Shown in pieces: positions 1 through 13,100 of a DNA stretch of 64,000 bases; the stretch's first letter is position 1, and every line of letters begins with the position of its first letter. Source of the stretch: Pseudofabraea citricarpa (taxonomy: Eukaryota > Ascomycota > Leotiomycetes > Helotiales > Dermateaceae); the NCBI GenBank assembly GCA_029641185.1, contig JAPWGK010000007.1, positions 1,116,001 to 1,180,000 on the forward strand. Reading direction: 5' to 3'. The translations under genes and the position numbers were made by a program. The notes beneath the pieces were generated by a model. The model ran no database searches. It was not told the origin of the DNA and saw nothing but the letters and a program-made list of their open reading frames with translations.

Positions 1-2400
1 ATTCTAAGGTTCCTAAAGTAGTTTACTTTCTATTATAAAGGAAGCTTTAGTCCTTATTTTTACTTAAAGATAATATTATAATAATATCTACTATTACTAA
101 TAATATTATAATTTATATCTCTATAATCTTCTTATAAGTAAAAGTATACTTAATAGCCTTTAGTAATAATATATCTTATAAAGCTAGTATTATTAGTAGC
201 CTAGGGTATATTACTTATAAGAATAATTAAGAATATTATTACTAATATCTTCTTATATATATTAATAATTACTTTTTTAGCTAATTATTTTATACCTAGC
301 TAAAGGTTAAAAATAATATCTAAAAGCTTTATATTATAAGGACCTAATATTAATATAAATTTATTAGCTAGTTTTCTTCTTTCTTTATAATTTAAATTTA
401 CTAGCGTTATATAAAATCCTTTAAGAGTATAATATATATTTTAGTAAATATTAAAGTTATTAATAAATAAGATTAAAGGTAAAAAGTAATAAAAAAAGCT
501 ACTTATAATAAACTCTTTAAAAGCTTCTTAATTATAATATTATATCTTTAGTTTATTATATATTAAATATATAAATTAGATCGGCTTTACTAATTATATC
601 TTATAATTAATTATCTACTAAATATAATACGAAAGAGGTTTAATCTCTATAATTTTATTATCTAGGTTATTAGAGTACTTTTATATTATACGAATATTAA
701 ATATATATTATATTAGCTCTAATACGACCTTAATTATCTTATCTAATAAAAGAAGCTTTATATCTCTAGTATATAAATCTTTAATTTTATATTAAAGCTT
801 TATTTTAGAGATTATAAGCTATAAAGTTAATAAAACCTTACCTCGAATATTTATATTATTATAATAATTATATCTAATAAATATAATATAGCCTCTAGTA
901 ATATTATTTATAATATAAGAAAGACGAATAATATCTCTAGGAATAAATATATTATTATCTATAATAATTATAAATTTACTAGATATTATTATTATAAACG
1001 AGCCTTATAAACGCGATTCCTAGAACTTTTTAGGATAATTAATATAATATATTATACTAAAGTATATCTTATTTATAAAAGCCTAAGTACTAATAATCTT
1101 AGTAATAAGATTTATAAGATTATACTAATAATATTAGCTCTTACAAATAATTATATATTATTACGTTTTCTTTTTAGATAATAAAGTTACCTGCTTTTTA
1201 ACCTTAATTATAATAAGCTTTCGTATAAGTTATAATATAAGGAGTTATATATAAATTATACGTTTTAGTATATCTAGCTTTAGTAGGAGTTTATTCTTAT
1301 TATTATTATTACTATTATTATTATATATCTTATTTTTAATCGTTTATATTATTCTTTAAACCTTATATAATAGTTTATAATTCTTATACGAAATAAAAGA
1401 ATATTTATATTATAAGCTAAAAGCTAAGTAAAAGAGAGATATTAGGGATAATATATTATAAATTAACTTAGTATCTAATATATAAGAAGAAAAGAAAAGA
1501 GAAGATAATTATTATAATATATCGTATTTATCTTAATCTTCGGTTTTATTAGTATTAGTATTACTATTAGTATTATTATTACTATTATTATTATTATTAT
1601 TATTAAGGTTTATAAAGTAAATAAACTATAGGGCTAATTTTATAATATCTAATATAATTATTATATCTTAAATAAAAATATAATTAGTATCTGCTTTTTC
1701 TAGAGGTTATATAAGTATCTTATTATATAATAACTTTATTAGATTATTATTATTACTTAAGCTATCTAAAGTTAAGTTATCTTTATTATATATAATCGTA
1801 TTAAAAATATCACTTAAGTTCGAGTTTATTTTATATTATTTAATACTTATATCTCCTTCTATAATATTTCTTTTATTACTATTAAGTAGTATTATAGGTA
1901 TATTATTATCTATATTATTATTATTATAATAACTCCTAGGGATATTATCCCTAGGAGAAGTTATTATAAGAATATTACTAGAGTCTAAGTTAGTATTAGT
2001 ATTATTATATTAGTTTTACTTTAGGAGACGATATAATATTATACGTTATATTATAATTATAAACGAGTATTAGTAATAATATAATATATACTAAGTAGAG
2101 GTTATAATTATAAGGTAAAATTCGGTTATAATTATATAAGTATAATTATAATTAGAAAAAGATATTATTATTATATTTATTATATAATTATATTCTTATA
2201 CTCTAGAATAATTATAGTTTTATTAAATAATTATTAATTTAATTTATCTACCTATAAAGTACTAAGGTAATAAAAACGTATAATTCTAATAAATTTTTTT
2301 TATATACGAAATAATTATAAAGCGATACTTATATAAATAATAATTTAAGGAAAATATTTAATTAGGTTTAAACTATAGCTTTTTAATAGGCTACGATTAG
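1..2400 (-). pseudogene. RIP-degraded Tnp2/Plavaka-like transposase, partial
   Basis: Read on the minus strand, about 60-430 gives a frame with segments resembling the family block that describes a 'GDMPQQ..NAGF..GCR.C' region. The visible pieces are an ISNIP-stop-ATNNTSFIRYITKGY stretch and then EDYRDINYNIISNSRYYY. Upstream, around 350-430, a YKERRKLANKF segment and an LGPYNIKLLDIIF segment fit the conserved 'rR..AN.y.ltLGPha' block of ascomycete Tnp2-type (CACTA-like/Plavaka) transposases. Stops are TAA/TAG, as expected from RIP of Gln and Trp codons, and expected Cys codons read as Tyr. The C-terminal part lies beyond the left edge. The N-terminal limit is not visible, and 2,400 is only where recognisable texture ends. 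The family assignment rests on memory of motif order without a profile search. Confidence 0.5.
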
Positions 2401-2480
2401 GAATATAAGAGATATCTTTTAATAGAATAATTAGGAATATAAGAGGTATCTTTTAGTAAAATAAGAGGTATTATATATAA
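2396..2480. repeat. Short direct repeat, ~34-bp unit
   Basis: The phrase ATTAGGAATATAAGAG, followed by ATATCTTTTA or GTATCTTTTA, occurs twice about 34 bp apart. A third partial copy (AATAAGAGGTAT) follows. It sits just before a long T-run. Function unknown; it may lie near the end of the neighbouring transposon. Confidence 0.6.
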
Positions 2481-2494
2481 TACTTTTTAGGGAC

Positions 2495-2536
2495 TTTTTT
2501 TTTTTTTTTTTTTTGTAATATCTTATAAAAAAAAAA
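2495..2536. repeat. Poly-T (20) and poly-A (10) runs
   Basis: Twenty consecutive T are followed after 12 bases by ten A. This could be the tail of a minus-strand retroposed sequence or simple slippage. No target-site duplication could be assigned, so no element is called. Confidence 0.6.
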
Positions 2537-2644
2537 CGAAAGTATAAAGATCTTATTTATATTATTAGTTATTATAAAATATTTTTATAATAAATTAAAA
2601 TATACCTCTAAAAGAGAAATTAATTAATAAAATTAATTAAAAGT

Positions 2645-2731
2645 TAAGTAATATAAATTTACTTAATATAAATTTACTTAATATAAATATACTTAATATA
2701 AAGACTTACTTAATATAAACTTACTTAATTA
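2645..2731. repeat. 15-bp tandem array (TTTACTTAATATAAA)
   Basis: Five to six head-to-tail copies of a unit close to TTTACTTAATATAAA, with single-base variants, end just before a surviving CpA at about 2,732. It is a minisatellite with no recognisable function. Confidence 0.75.
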
Positions 2732-5700
2732 ACAGATAACTTTAATAGAAAGAGGTAATCGTTTTAGATATAAATATTAGGTATATTATATATAAACTAA
2801 TATATAAGTCGTATAAGTAATATTTTAAGAATAAATTTATTAATAAGTTTATATTCCTATAAAGTATTATTATCTTAGATCTTAATATATTCTCTAAGTA
2901 ACTTCCTATTATATAATAGATTATTAATTATAACTATAAATTACTAAGATATTAATCGATTTTCTAGTAATTAATTTATAATATATTTATTATTACTAGG
3001 AACTAGTTTATTATTAATAAGATATTATAAAGGGATATTTAGTTTTAGCTTATTATTATTATAAGCTAACTTATTAGTTATCTTAAAGATTATTATAAAA
3101 AGTTCTAATAATATACTAGGAATTACCTTAAGAAGATTATTATAGATTTAATAATTCTAGAATCTATTTATAATATATATTTCGAAAAACTCTATTATCT
3201 TTATTTAACTAATTTTATAAGATTAACTACTAGCTTATATTTTAGCTCTTTAATTTAGAGGTATATCGAAAAAATAAATATAATTATAAGCGAATTATAA
3301 GTTAAGTCTAATAAACCTTATAAAATATAAGCTAAGGAATAAACGATTATTATTATTAGAGTTATTAAACTTCTAAATAATCTTTTCGCGTTTTATATAA
3401 GATAACTCTAATATATAAGCTTTAGCTAGAATTCTTAATATTTTATATATAATAAGTAATAGAATCTAATTAGCTAATATACTTATCTATTAAATTAACT
3501 TTTTATCGTTTAAAATAACTAAATCGGCGATTATTTTTATAATAATATATAGCTTTAGTATACCTTATATAATAATAGATAATAGCTCGTATATATCGTT
3601 TAAGAATAATATATTAAAGGTTATTTAGCTTTTTTTTATTATATAATAATATAAAAGCTTAATAATATTATATAATAAGTTAAGTAAGTTTTTCTAGTAA
3701 GTAATAAATCCTAATATTAGTTTATTACTTATATAAGCGAACCTAGTTTATATTATATTTAAAATAAGCTTATAAGTATATTTTTTATTTTATATAATAA
3801 TATTATCTTCTAATATAATAGCTAAATTATAATAGGATTATTTATTATAATTCTAGTATTCTACGAACTCTTTAGCTATAAAACGATATATTAGACGTCT
3901 TATATTAACTCTAGGGATATTATCCCTAACTAATATATCTAAATTATAAGAATCTATTAATTAATAAGTACGATATATTATATAATATCTCTAGATAAAA
4001 CGAAGATAATAACTAGTATTATTATTATAATTAAGACCTATTATAAATTTATATACGGCTTATAATATAAGGTATAATTAACTTATAAGGTAATTATCTA
4101 AAAGTCTAAATAAGTTTATATTCTTATTAATACTTTATTAATAAAGGTTTACTTTAGTTTAAATATTAGCTTTAGATAAGATTATTTTTATATAATTACT
4201 AAAATCCTTAATCTTATTTAGTAATAGGTAAATAAATACTAGGATCTAGAAGTCGATCCCTAATTATTTATAAGCTTTATTATTAGTAGTATTAAAGTTC
4301 TTAATTACTTGCGTTTTATTATATATCGTATATATAAATTTACTATTAATATACCTAGGCTAAGTAATATTAAAAACCTAATAACCTATTATATATTAAG
4401 CGTTTATTTATTTTAAGATATTCTTATATTATATAAATAAAATACCTAGGCTATAATAAGTAGATAATATTAATATAAATATAATAATAATAACCTTAGA
4501 ATTATTTTCTTTATCTTCGAATAACTTATAATTTTTATATAAATATCTTTTAACTTTTTTAAACTTACTAGTATATATTAGGGTTTTTATATTATTACGC
4601 GTATTATTATAATATATAAGAGGCTTAAACTTTATTAAAAGTTACTTAAACTTATAGGCTTACTAATTTATATAATTAGGTAATATAATTAATAAGAAGA
4701 ATCTTAGATAAGATAATAGGTTAAGTAAATTAAGTATATTAACTAGATTATCTTTAGGATTCGCGTCTAAGTATTATTAGGCTTATTTATTATAATTATT
4801 AAGCGTATTATAATAAATATCTTCTTTTACCTTATATCTTTAAATAACCTTTTATTATTCTAATAATAGCTAAATTTAATTAATATATCGCCTAAGGATA
4901 TTATACCTAGTATAAATAATAATATACTTATAAAATAATAAACTAATATAACTAAGATAATTTTATTTAAACTAATCTTATTTACTAGTATAATCGTATA
5001 TATATTCTTCTTATAATAAATCTTAAGGATTTTATACGTATTATAAACTTATAAAAGAGTTAATACGAGGATAAAAGATATACTTTTTAATTAAAGTCGA
5101 TTAAGATTAAAAATACTTAGATTCTAATATACCTTAATATAATTATATAGCTAATAGTCTAGATTATTAAGTAACTTCTTAATATTTTATATCTTAAGTA
5201 ATTCTTCTTCTAAGATAAAATCTAGATCTAATTTATATATATAATTATTTGTATCTAAACTATTAACCTTCTTAGCTTATTATAATTACTTTTAATTATA
5301 AATCTCTTAAGTATTATCTTTTTTAGAGATCTAGGGTTTATAATAAAGTTTATAAAGATCTAATAGTTTAGTATAATATTATAAGATAATATAAATAATA
5401 TTATATTAGCTAATAATTATATCTAAATTAAAAGAATCTTATAAATCTTTAGCTTCTTTTAGTAGCTCTCAATTTATAAGATTATTATATTCGAAAGATT
5501 CTTAGCTATTATATTAATTATTATTAGATAATTAATTATTATCTATTATCTTAATCTTTATATTATTTTATTTTATAGTTAAGTTATTATCTTTAACTAA
5601 TAATAGAAAAACCGACTTTAATAAACTTATAAGACGCGATAAAAGATATCTAGGTATATTATTACTAGGTAAGCTACGCGAGCGATTAAATATAAGTACT

Positions 5701-5875
5701 AATAATAAAAAAATACGTGATATTATAAGATTATTAGTAAATATATTATCTCCCTAGCTATTATTCGTTTAATTATATTAAGCTTTTTCTATTATAATAA
5801 AGAATAAAAATAGCTTTTTAATTAATTATCTTTTTAATAAAAGATTATTTTTATTAGTTATCTTTCGTTTTTAGG
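2732..5875. other. Unassigned AT-rich, RIP-mutated sequence
   Basis: No open reading frame survives. I read plus frame 1 and one minus frame across parts of this stretch. Both give protein-like runs broken by TAA/TAG at roughly 8-10% of codons, about what random sequence of this composition would give, so I cannot decide a coding strand. CpG occurs regularly (for example around 5,630-5,700), which suggests GC-richer ancestral sequence. It may be the body of an unrecognised transposon or a RIPed duplicated gene. Confidence 0.6.
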
Positions 5876-6268
5876 GTATTATTAATAAACCTAGCTTTAT
5901 TATTAATAAACTTAGCTTTATTAATAAAAAAGTTAGTTTTATTAATAATAAAGTTAACTCTATTAATAATAAAGTTAACTCTATTAATAAAGATATTAGC
6001 TTTATAGATAAAACTAGCTTCGTAGATAAAGCTAGCTTTATAAATAAAAACGTTAGCTTTATAAATAAAAAAGCTAGTTTTATTAATAAAAAAGTTAACT
6101 TTATAAATAAAAAAGCTAGCTTTATTAATAAAAAAGTTAATTTTATTAATAAAAAAGTTAGCTTTATTAATAGATTTAACTTTATTAATAAACCTAGCTT
6201 TATTAATAGACTTAGCTTTATAAATAAACCTAGCTTTATAAATAATAAACCTAGCTTTATAAATATTA
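5876..6268. repeat. Minisatellite with 18- and 21-bp units
   Basis: About 19 tandem units of the type (C/G)TTAGCTTTATTAATAAA, some carrying an extra AAA or AAT. Every unit I measured is 18 or 21 bp, so the frame is never broken. The plus frame through the array is free of stops from about 5,875 to about 6,342 and encodes a degenerate SFINK-type repeat. The minus strand is also open over much of the array. Unit lengths restricted to multiples of three suggest the array once encoded a protein repeat. No protein family is recognised. Confidence 0.8.
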
Positions 6269-7134
6269 TTTGTTTAGATATCTACGCTTTCGAGAGTAAT
6301 ATATTATATCCTAGGGATAATATTCCTAGTATTTACTCTAAGTAGCTTTTATCTTAAACGTATTATAAACCTAAGGATAATCTAATAAAACTTAAGATTA
6401 ATTCGATTAAACTTAAGGCTAAATTCTTTGCTTAATTAGTCTTATTTAGCTTATCTAATACCTATTAAAAAGATTTACTAGATAATACTAATAGTCCTTT
6501 TAGAGGATTTATTATAATAGTTATAGGAATATTACTAGTCTTAGTAGCCCTCTTAAGAGACTTAATACGATTATTATTCTCTCTAGTAATAATATTAAAT
6601 AAACGATTATTTATCTCTAATAATAATATCCGCTTCTCCTAAAATATACTAATTAATTATTATATATTAATCTATTAAAGTAATATTAAGTAATATATAT
6701 AATAATTAACTTCTTTTTATTCCGACTTATTAGGGTTATATTATAAGTATTTACTCTTACTAAATATTTTACTTATCTTAAGAGTCTTTTAGATAATAGC
6801 TAATTTTAGGCTAAAGAATCTTAGTTAAGTAATATAACGTTTACGTATATATATATCGTATAACTTATTATATATTAGTATAAATATTTCGGAATTTATT
6901 TATATCTTAAGTATTACTAGGTTTTTTAATTCGAGATATTAAGCTAATATAATAAGGTTATTATAAGTATTATAAGAAATAAGTCTAGTAAAACTATTAC
7001 TATTATTAGTATTATCCTATAAAAAGATAATAATATCTTTAAAAAGTCGCGCCTTTAATACTTATTTCCTTTTAGCTACTTATTATCTAGTATTAGGGGC
7101 TATAATCTAAAGATAAGTATTAGACGAAGGTATA
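6269..7134. other. Unassigned AT-rich sequence
   Basis: Continuation of the sequence after the minisatellite. The plus frame that is open through the array closes at about 6,343 with TAG. After that, all frames contain frequent TAA/TAG. No terminal repeats, LTR or recognisable domain was seen. Confidence 0.6.
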
Positions 7135-7480
7135 TATATAAGAGTATAAATATACTTACTAGGAATAATATTACTAAGGTATACCTTAAGTATAAAAGGG
7201 TTAATAAAATAATATATAATAATATATATAAAATAAGTTTCTAGTATATAATCTAGGCGTAAAAGAGTTAATAAGATCGATTTATACTAGTAATATATTA
7301 GCTAGTATAACTATAAGGGTATAAATATACTTACCTAGTAATATTATACCTAGGATACGCCTTAGGCGTAAAAGGGTTAATAAAATCGATTTATATATAA
7401 GTAATATATTAGCTAATATAATTATAAAAGTATAAATACTCTTACTAGTAATAATAATATCCCTAGGATATACCTTAGGC
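7135..7480. repeat. Tandem repeat, ~111-bp unit, about three copies
   Basis: Blocks with the order TATAAATATACTTAC, CCTAGGATA, CTTAGGCGTAAAAGGGTTAAT, ATCGATTTATA, AGTAATATATTAGCTA recur. Starts of the GCGTAAAAG block are at about 7,256 and 7,367, and the ATAAATA block recurs at about 7,318 and 7,429 (both 111 bp apart). A diverged first copy begins near 7,143. Purpose unknown; the array lies outside any recognised element. Confidence 0.75.
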
Positions 7481-8486
7481 GCTAAAAAGTACTAGTATAT
7501 AATAATCTAAGAATTATAGTAGTAATTAATATATTAGGGTATAAAGATATAAAGATATAAAAGTATAAAAGGAGATCGAAGGAGAAAAATAAGTTATATT
7601 AAGGTAAACGAGGTTATACGACCTTGTGCGGCCTTATATAATAATAGTAGCCTCGCTTAACACGTAACCGTAGTATATACTTTAGTACCTTCAAGTTCTT
7701 TCTTAAGTAAATATTATTATAAAGATAATATCCTTAGATATATACTAGCGTTAAGTTATATAAGTAATATCTTATATATTATTATTAAGAATATAATTTA
7801 TACTATAAATTATTTATCTACTATCTAGTAGGTATTTTATATATTACCCTAGTAATATAAGCCTTATACTAACTAGCTAGAGTAAGCGATTATTATATCT
7901 AGCTACTACTAAAAGTAAGTAATTTTATTCTTTTTATACGATTTTATATATCTAATATAATTACTTCTTCTTTTAGTAGTATAAGTATTATACTTAGGTT
8001 ATAAGAGCTAAAGTAAAAGTTAATATTAATATTATAAAGTAAAAGTAATTTAATATTATCGAAATCGTAGCTTATAAGATATATAAGAGGGTTATTAAAG
8101 GAATCTATAAATCTTTTAGGTATAAGTAGTTTAGGAAAGAAAAACTATAAGATAAGAGATATAATAAATAAGAAAAAGATAAAAGATAATAAAATATTAG
8201 AAGAAATATTATTACTAAAATATAAGAAACTACTAAAAGTATATATATTATAGCCTAAGTATAATATTCCTAATAGTTATACTAATAATAATATCCCTAG
8301 GATATAATATTAAAGTAAAAGAAACCTATAAATCTAAAGTATATATAACCTTAGATTAAGAAGTTTATTATTATAAAATAAAAGAAGAAAACGAAATCTC
8401 CCTAAATATAATTACCTTAACAAATATATTCGAATATACTAGATATAAATAATTCGAATATAAGAGAGAGAAACTTAAAGGAATAA
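7481..8486. other. Unassigned sequence with a RIP-spared island
   Basis: Positions about 7,610-7,700 keep several TpG and CpA (CTTGTGCGG, AACACGTAACCG, TTCAAG), unlike the flanks. This suggests single-copy or late-arriving sequence. From about 7,960 to 8,486 a plus-strand reading rich in Lys, Asn, Ile and stop-converted Gln leads into the AAT microsatellite. No family was recognised. Confidence 0.55.

Positions 8487-8575
<89 letters not shown>
8487..8575. repeat. AAT trinucleotide microsatellite (~30 copies)
   Basis: Uninterrupted (AAT)n of about 89 bp. In one plus frame it encodes poly-Asn, flanked by Lys/Arg/Glu-rich segments, so it may once have been a poly-Asn linker. It may equally be simple slippage. 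Confidence 0.95.
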
Positions 8576-9430
8576 GTAATATCTATTAGTAAAGCGTAAA
8601 TAATAAATAAAAGATCGAGAGTATAAACGTAATAAGAATAAATATACTACTAAGTATAATTATAATCGCTTTAATAATAAACACGTAAATTATATAAGTT
8701 AGCTAATAATCTTAAGAGCTATAATATTATATTACTTTAGTAAGTTAAAGGCCTAGGTAATAATAAAACTAAAGACTTAAAATAAAATATATTTTTATAT
8801 TAGGCTAAATAAAATAAAAATCGCTAGTCTTATTAAAAAGATATTCTTATATCTAAATCTATCGTTTAAATTATATAATAAAGCTTAGAAGAAAATAAAG
8901 CGCGACTATAAAAACTAGAGGGCACGAATTATTATTAAAACTATAGATTTTATTAACGATTTTATTAAATAATAAAAAGATTATATTATATTAGAAAAAT
9001 ATCTTTTGTTTATAAAATTAAAAGTATTATTTAATTAAGAGTTCTAGATATATTAGTTAATAAATATCTTTTCTCTTATATATTTAACTATAAATTTCGA
9101 GAATTCTTTAGAGTTAAGTATTAATTTTCTATAATATAAGTATAAGTAACTCTTTTTATCCTAGAGATAACTTACCTAGATAATAGATACTTATATTTAG
9201 CTAATATATTATTATTAATTAATATATCTTCTTAATTAGACTAATAATAAGAAACTAAACAAGTATAATAAGAATTACTTATTAGGTTAATTTAATAGAT
9301 TCTATTAATATAATATTTTTAAGGATCTTTTTATTTATAATTTTAGACTAAGGGACTTACTAATATTAAAGAATAAAAGTATTAGAATTATTATAAACCC
9401 TAATAAGAACTTAGATAATAATATAAACTA
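8576..9430. other. Unassigned AT-rich sequence
   Basis: A plus-strand reading after the microsatellite (RKQQIKDREYKRNKNKY at about 8,597-8,650 when TAA is read as Gln) looks protein-like but is repeatedly interrupted. Surviving CpA/TpG dinucleotides include CACG at about 8,683 and 8,921 and TTTTGT near 9,005. No recognised domain. Confidence 0.5.
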
Positions 9431-9905
9431 AGACTTTTTTATATAACTTATATATATAATTATAGTTATAGGTATAATTATAAGTATAATTATAAGTATA
9501 ATATAGTTATAAATATATTATAAAGGATTTTTTAGATACTAGTAGTAGTATTTTTTAGGATAATATTATTATATATAATAGTTTACTAGGTATTATTTTA
9601 TATTAAGGTATTATATTATATAATATTATATATTTATTTGGAGTTATATAAGAATAATATACCTAGTAGAAAGTTTATAGTAATTATATAATATTCGTAT
9701 TATAATAAGATAAATAGCTTTTATATCTTTTAGTATTAATATAAGTAATAATATATATATAATAATATATATACTAATAGATAATATATAATATTATATA
9801 TATAATATATATATATACTTAATATAATATCTTTATAATATTATAACTATATATATAATATTATAGTTATATATAATAATTATTATATTATTATATATAA
9901 TATTA
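9431..9905. repeat. AT-only tandem and palindromic tract
   Basis: Positions about 9,456-9,515 hold tandem TATAATTATAAG-like units. Positions about 9,740-9,905 consist almost only of A and T, with many self-complementary stretches (ATATTATATATATAATAT, ACTATATATATAATATTATAGT). Hairpin or cruciform potential is obvious. It ends at the GC-bearing block at 9,906. Confidence 0.7.
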
Positions 9906-10104
9906 AGGCACAAGGAGGTTTTAAGTTCGCTTACGGATATTAGAGCCTAAACTAGAGCCTAAACTAGAGCCTAAACTTAAGCCTAAGCTTAAACCTAAGT
10001 TTAAGCTAGCTTAAACTAAGCTTAAATCCTAGAACTTATATTAATCTAGTTTTAAGCTAGGTTTAATATAAGCTTAAACTTTATATAAGAAGCTATTAAG
10101 TATT
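9906..10104. repeat. GAGCCTAAACT 11-bp array and diverged copies
   Basis: Four near-perfect copies of GAGCCTAAACT start at about 9,945. Diverged AAGCCTAAGCTTAAACCTAAGTTTAAGC units follow, and the block ends near 10,060. It opens with a RIP-spared stretch (GGCACAAGGAGG). It immediately precedes the broken 3' end of Copia D3 and may be pre-insertion sequence. Function unknown. Confidence 0.7.
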
Positions 10105-13100
10105 TATTAAGGAAAGAATCTTAATTAACTTTCTAGATACTAAAAACTTAATATTAAAAACCTTAGTTTAAAGTCTCTTAGTAAGATTCTTTAGGTTACT
10201 AGAGATAAACGCTTAATTTCTTATCTTAATTACTTAAAAAGCGTCTTAAGTAATAAAAGTAAATATTACTTATTATATTTATTTAAATACGTTTATATCT
10301 TAATTTTTAATCTAGTTTTATCTTTTACTAAGTATTTTATTATTACTTTTTAAGAAAAAGCTTTTTTTTTTTCTAAGATATATTCTTATATTTTCTAAAG
10401 TAAAAATTTTACTAATTTATTACTCTTAGAATCTAGAGAAATATTACTTAGTTATTTATTAGGCTTTAGAATTAAACGCTAATTATAATAAGTTAGAATA
10501 AATTAAAAGAGTTTATAGTTATAAATATAACTTTAGGTTTATTAATCCTAGTAAATAAGATAAAAAGAAGATTTATCTTATAAAAATAACTAATAATATA
10601 ATTAATATTTTACTTAGTTAAAAGCTTAATTTATTTTTATTTAGTTATTTATATAAGTATAAGCTTAATAACTTATAAATACTACTTAGGAATACTTTTT
10701 ATTATAGCTTTAATAATTATTATTATATTTTAAAGTATTTTACTTAAATAAAAGAAATTTATAAATAAAAATATAAATAAAAATAAAAATTCTTTTATTT
10801 TTTAAAGTTATTTTTTTATTTTATTATAAATATCTTATATATTAAATAAAACTCGAAAATATTTAAACTTATATTAAGAGAGATTTTTTATAAGATTATT
10901 AGTTAATATATTATTTATAAGAATATAAGATACTTTAAAAATACTTTTATTATATTCTTAGTATAATTATATATTCTAAATATTTATATATCTTAACTTA
11001 ATTATTATTCTTATATTTTCTTTAATAATTAAATAAATTATTTATTAGTTATTATAAAAGATTATTTATAACTTTTTAATCTTTAAACTTAATTCTTTAA
11101 AAAGCCTCTAAAAAACTATAATTTCTTTTATTATAAACTTAATATCTTAAAGTTTAGCTTTTATAATTAACGTAAATATATTTAGTTAATATATTATTCT
11201 CTAAATAATTAAACTATTAAATAAAAAGATTATATAATTATATAAAAAATATTATATTTTTATATTATCTATAAAAGATATATCTAATACGATTAATATC
11301 TAGATTTTACTAAGCTTATAATTAAATTATATTACTAGGAAATATATTCTAAAAAGATACTTAATTATCTAATTTATAATTATAAGATATTTTACGCTTA
11401 GATTAATTAAAAAATAAAAGAACTAAAAAGTTATAAAAATTATATTTAATCTAATTATAATTATAATATATAATATTAAGATTATTTTTTCTTAATATTC
11501 TTTAACTTAAACTTTAGAGGCTTATCTTATATTTTTTATAAACTTTATTATTAGTAATAAAATACTTAGGTATTTCTTATTTACTAAATTAAATCTAATA
11601 ATAACTTTTTTAATATATATATTATAAATTAATTATATTTTTTTCTAAGCTTAATTTTTAATAATATATATTCCTAGGAATTATTTTATATTCTTAAGGT
11701 TTTTAAGCTTATACGTTTTATTAAGTTTATAAATAATCTCTTAGGCTTTAGTTTTATTACTCTTATAATATAATACTTATATATTATTAATATAAAATAT
11801 AACTAAGATATTAGATCTTAGGCTTATATAAATATATAAGTTTTTTTATATATAATTAAATTTAGTTTCTTTAAAATAACTAAGAATTTATAAAATTATA
11901 AAATAAGAAAATCTCTTAAGTTATATAATACTTAATCGATTTTTATATATATTCCTAGTATTTTAAATTTATTAAGTAATAAGTAGGTAACTAAAGCTTT
12001 ACTTTCTTTTCTTAAGATATTAATAAATATATTAATTATATTAAATTATTTAGACTTAAGATCAAAGTATATTATAATTATTATTATTACTTAAAATAAT
12101 TATAATATAAGAGTAATTATATAAGTTAATATAATCGATTTATTATCTTATAGATTACCTTAAATTATAATTTATAATTAGTATTAGGTTATTATTCTAG
12201 ACGAGTCTAGTTTATATATAAATACTTATTTTAGAGGGATTAGTTTAATTTTTACTTCTAAGATCCTAATTACTTACTAGTAGTTTTTATCTTCTAGGTT
12301 TTAAAGCTTTAATTTTATATTATTTTTAAAGTAAATATTAAATAATTTATTAGATTCTTTTAATATTTTAGTATTTTTAGTATATTATTTTAATAAATAT
12401 TTAAGAGTTTATTTAAGAGATTATTTATTTATATATTTACTCTTAAGACTTTTATTTATAATATTATAATAATTATTATATATATTATTTTAAAATAATC
12501 TTTATTTTATCCTATTAATTAATTAAACTAATAAATATAATAAAAGTTATTAAGTATATTAATATATTAATATTTAGCTTAACTTATTATTTCTTTAAGT
12601 TATTTATCTTTTATTTTTATAAAAGAATATATTATATTTCTTTTATTTCCCTTAGAGTTTTTATAATTTTTATCTTAGAATCTTTTATTAGATTATATTA
12701 TTAGATTAAATTTCTTATACTTATATTTATATTTTAGTTTTAGAAGCTAAGCTAAAGTTTTTCTTTTAGGTTTTTCCTAAGAAGACTTTTATTAATTTAT
12801 TACTTAATTATATAATCTCTTTTATTATATAATTACCTAAGATATTATTTTTCTTAGTAATAAATTATTTAAGTTAACTTTTATTATTTTATTATTATTT
12901 TTATTTCTTAAAGCTAATATATTTTTAAGTTTAAGAGTATTATTAAAAGATAAAAGTCTTAAAAGTTAATTAAATAAATTATTTTTTTATTATTTTATAA
13001 TTACTAAAAATATTAATATAATTTCTTATATTAGCTTTTTAGCTTTTACTTAAGACTCGATCTCTTAAGAGACTAAGATATTATTCTCTAGATTAATAAA

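Noticed and set aside
2732..5875. DUF3435 tyrosine recombinase (Starship captain/Crypton) or Helitron helicase
   Set aside because: I looked for the expected conserved blocks (recombinase R-Y-H context; GxxGxGKS) and could not read any convincingly on either strand.
2701..7110. One long plus-frame-1 gene of about 1,450 codons with only Gln-type stops
   Set aside because: The reading looked coherent, but since TG is nearly absent all stops are TAA/TAG anyway. Stop density near 10% equals random expectation at this composition, and a minus frame looks equally plausible.
7135..7480. CRISPR-like array
   Set aside because: The repeats are ~111 bp, diverged and contiguous without unique spacers, in eukaryotic fungal DNA.
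9740..9905. Replication origin or centromere core from the AT-only palindromic tract
   Set aside because: Such tracts are common slippage products here; nothing in the sequence distinguishes an origin or centromere.
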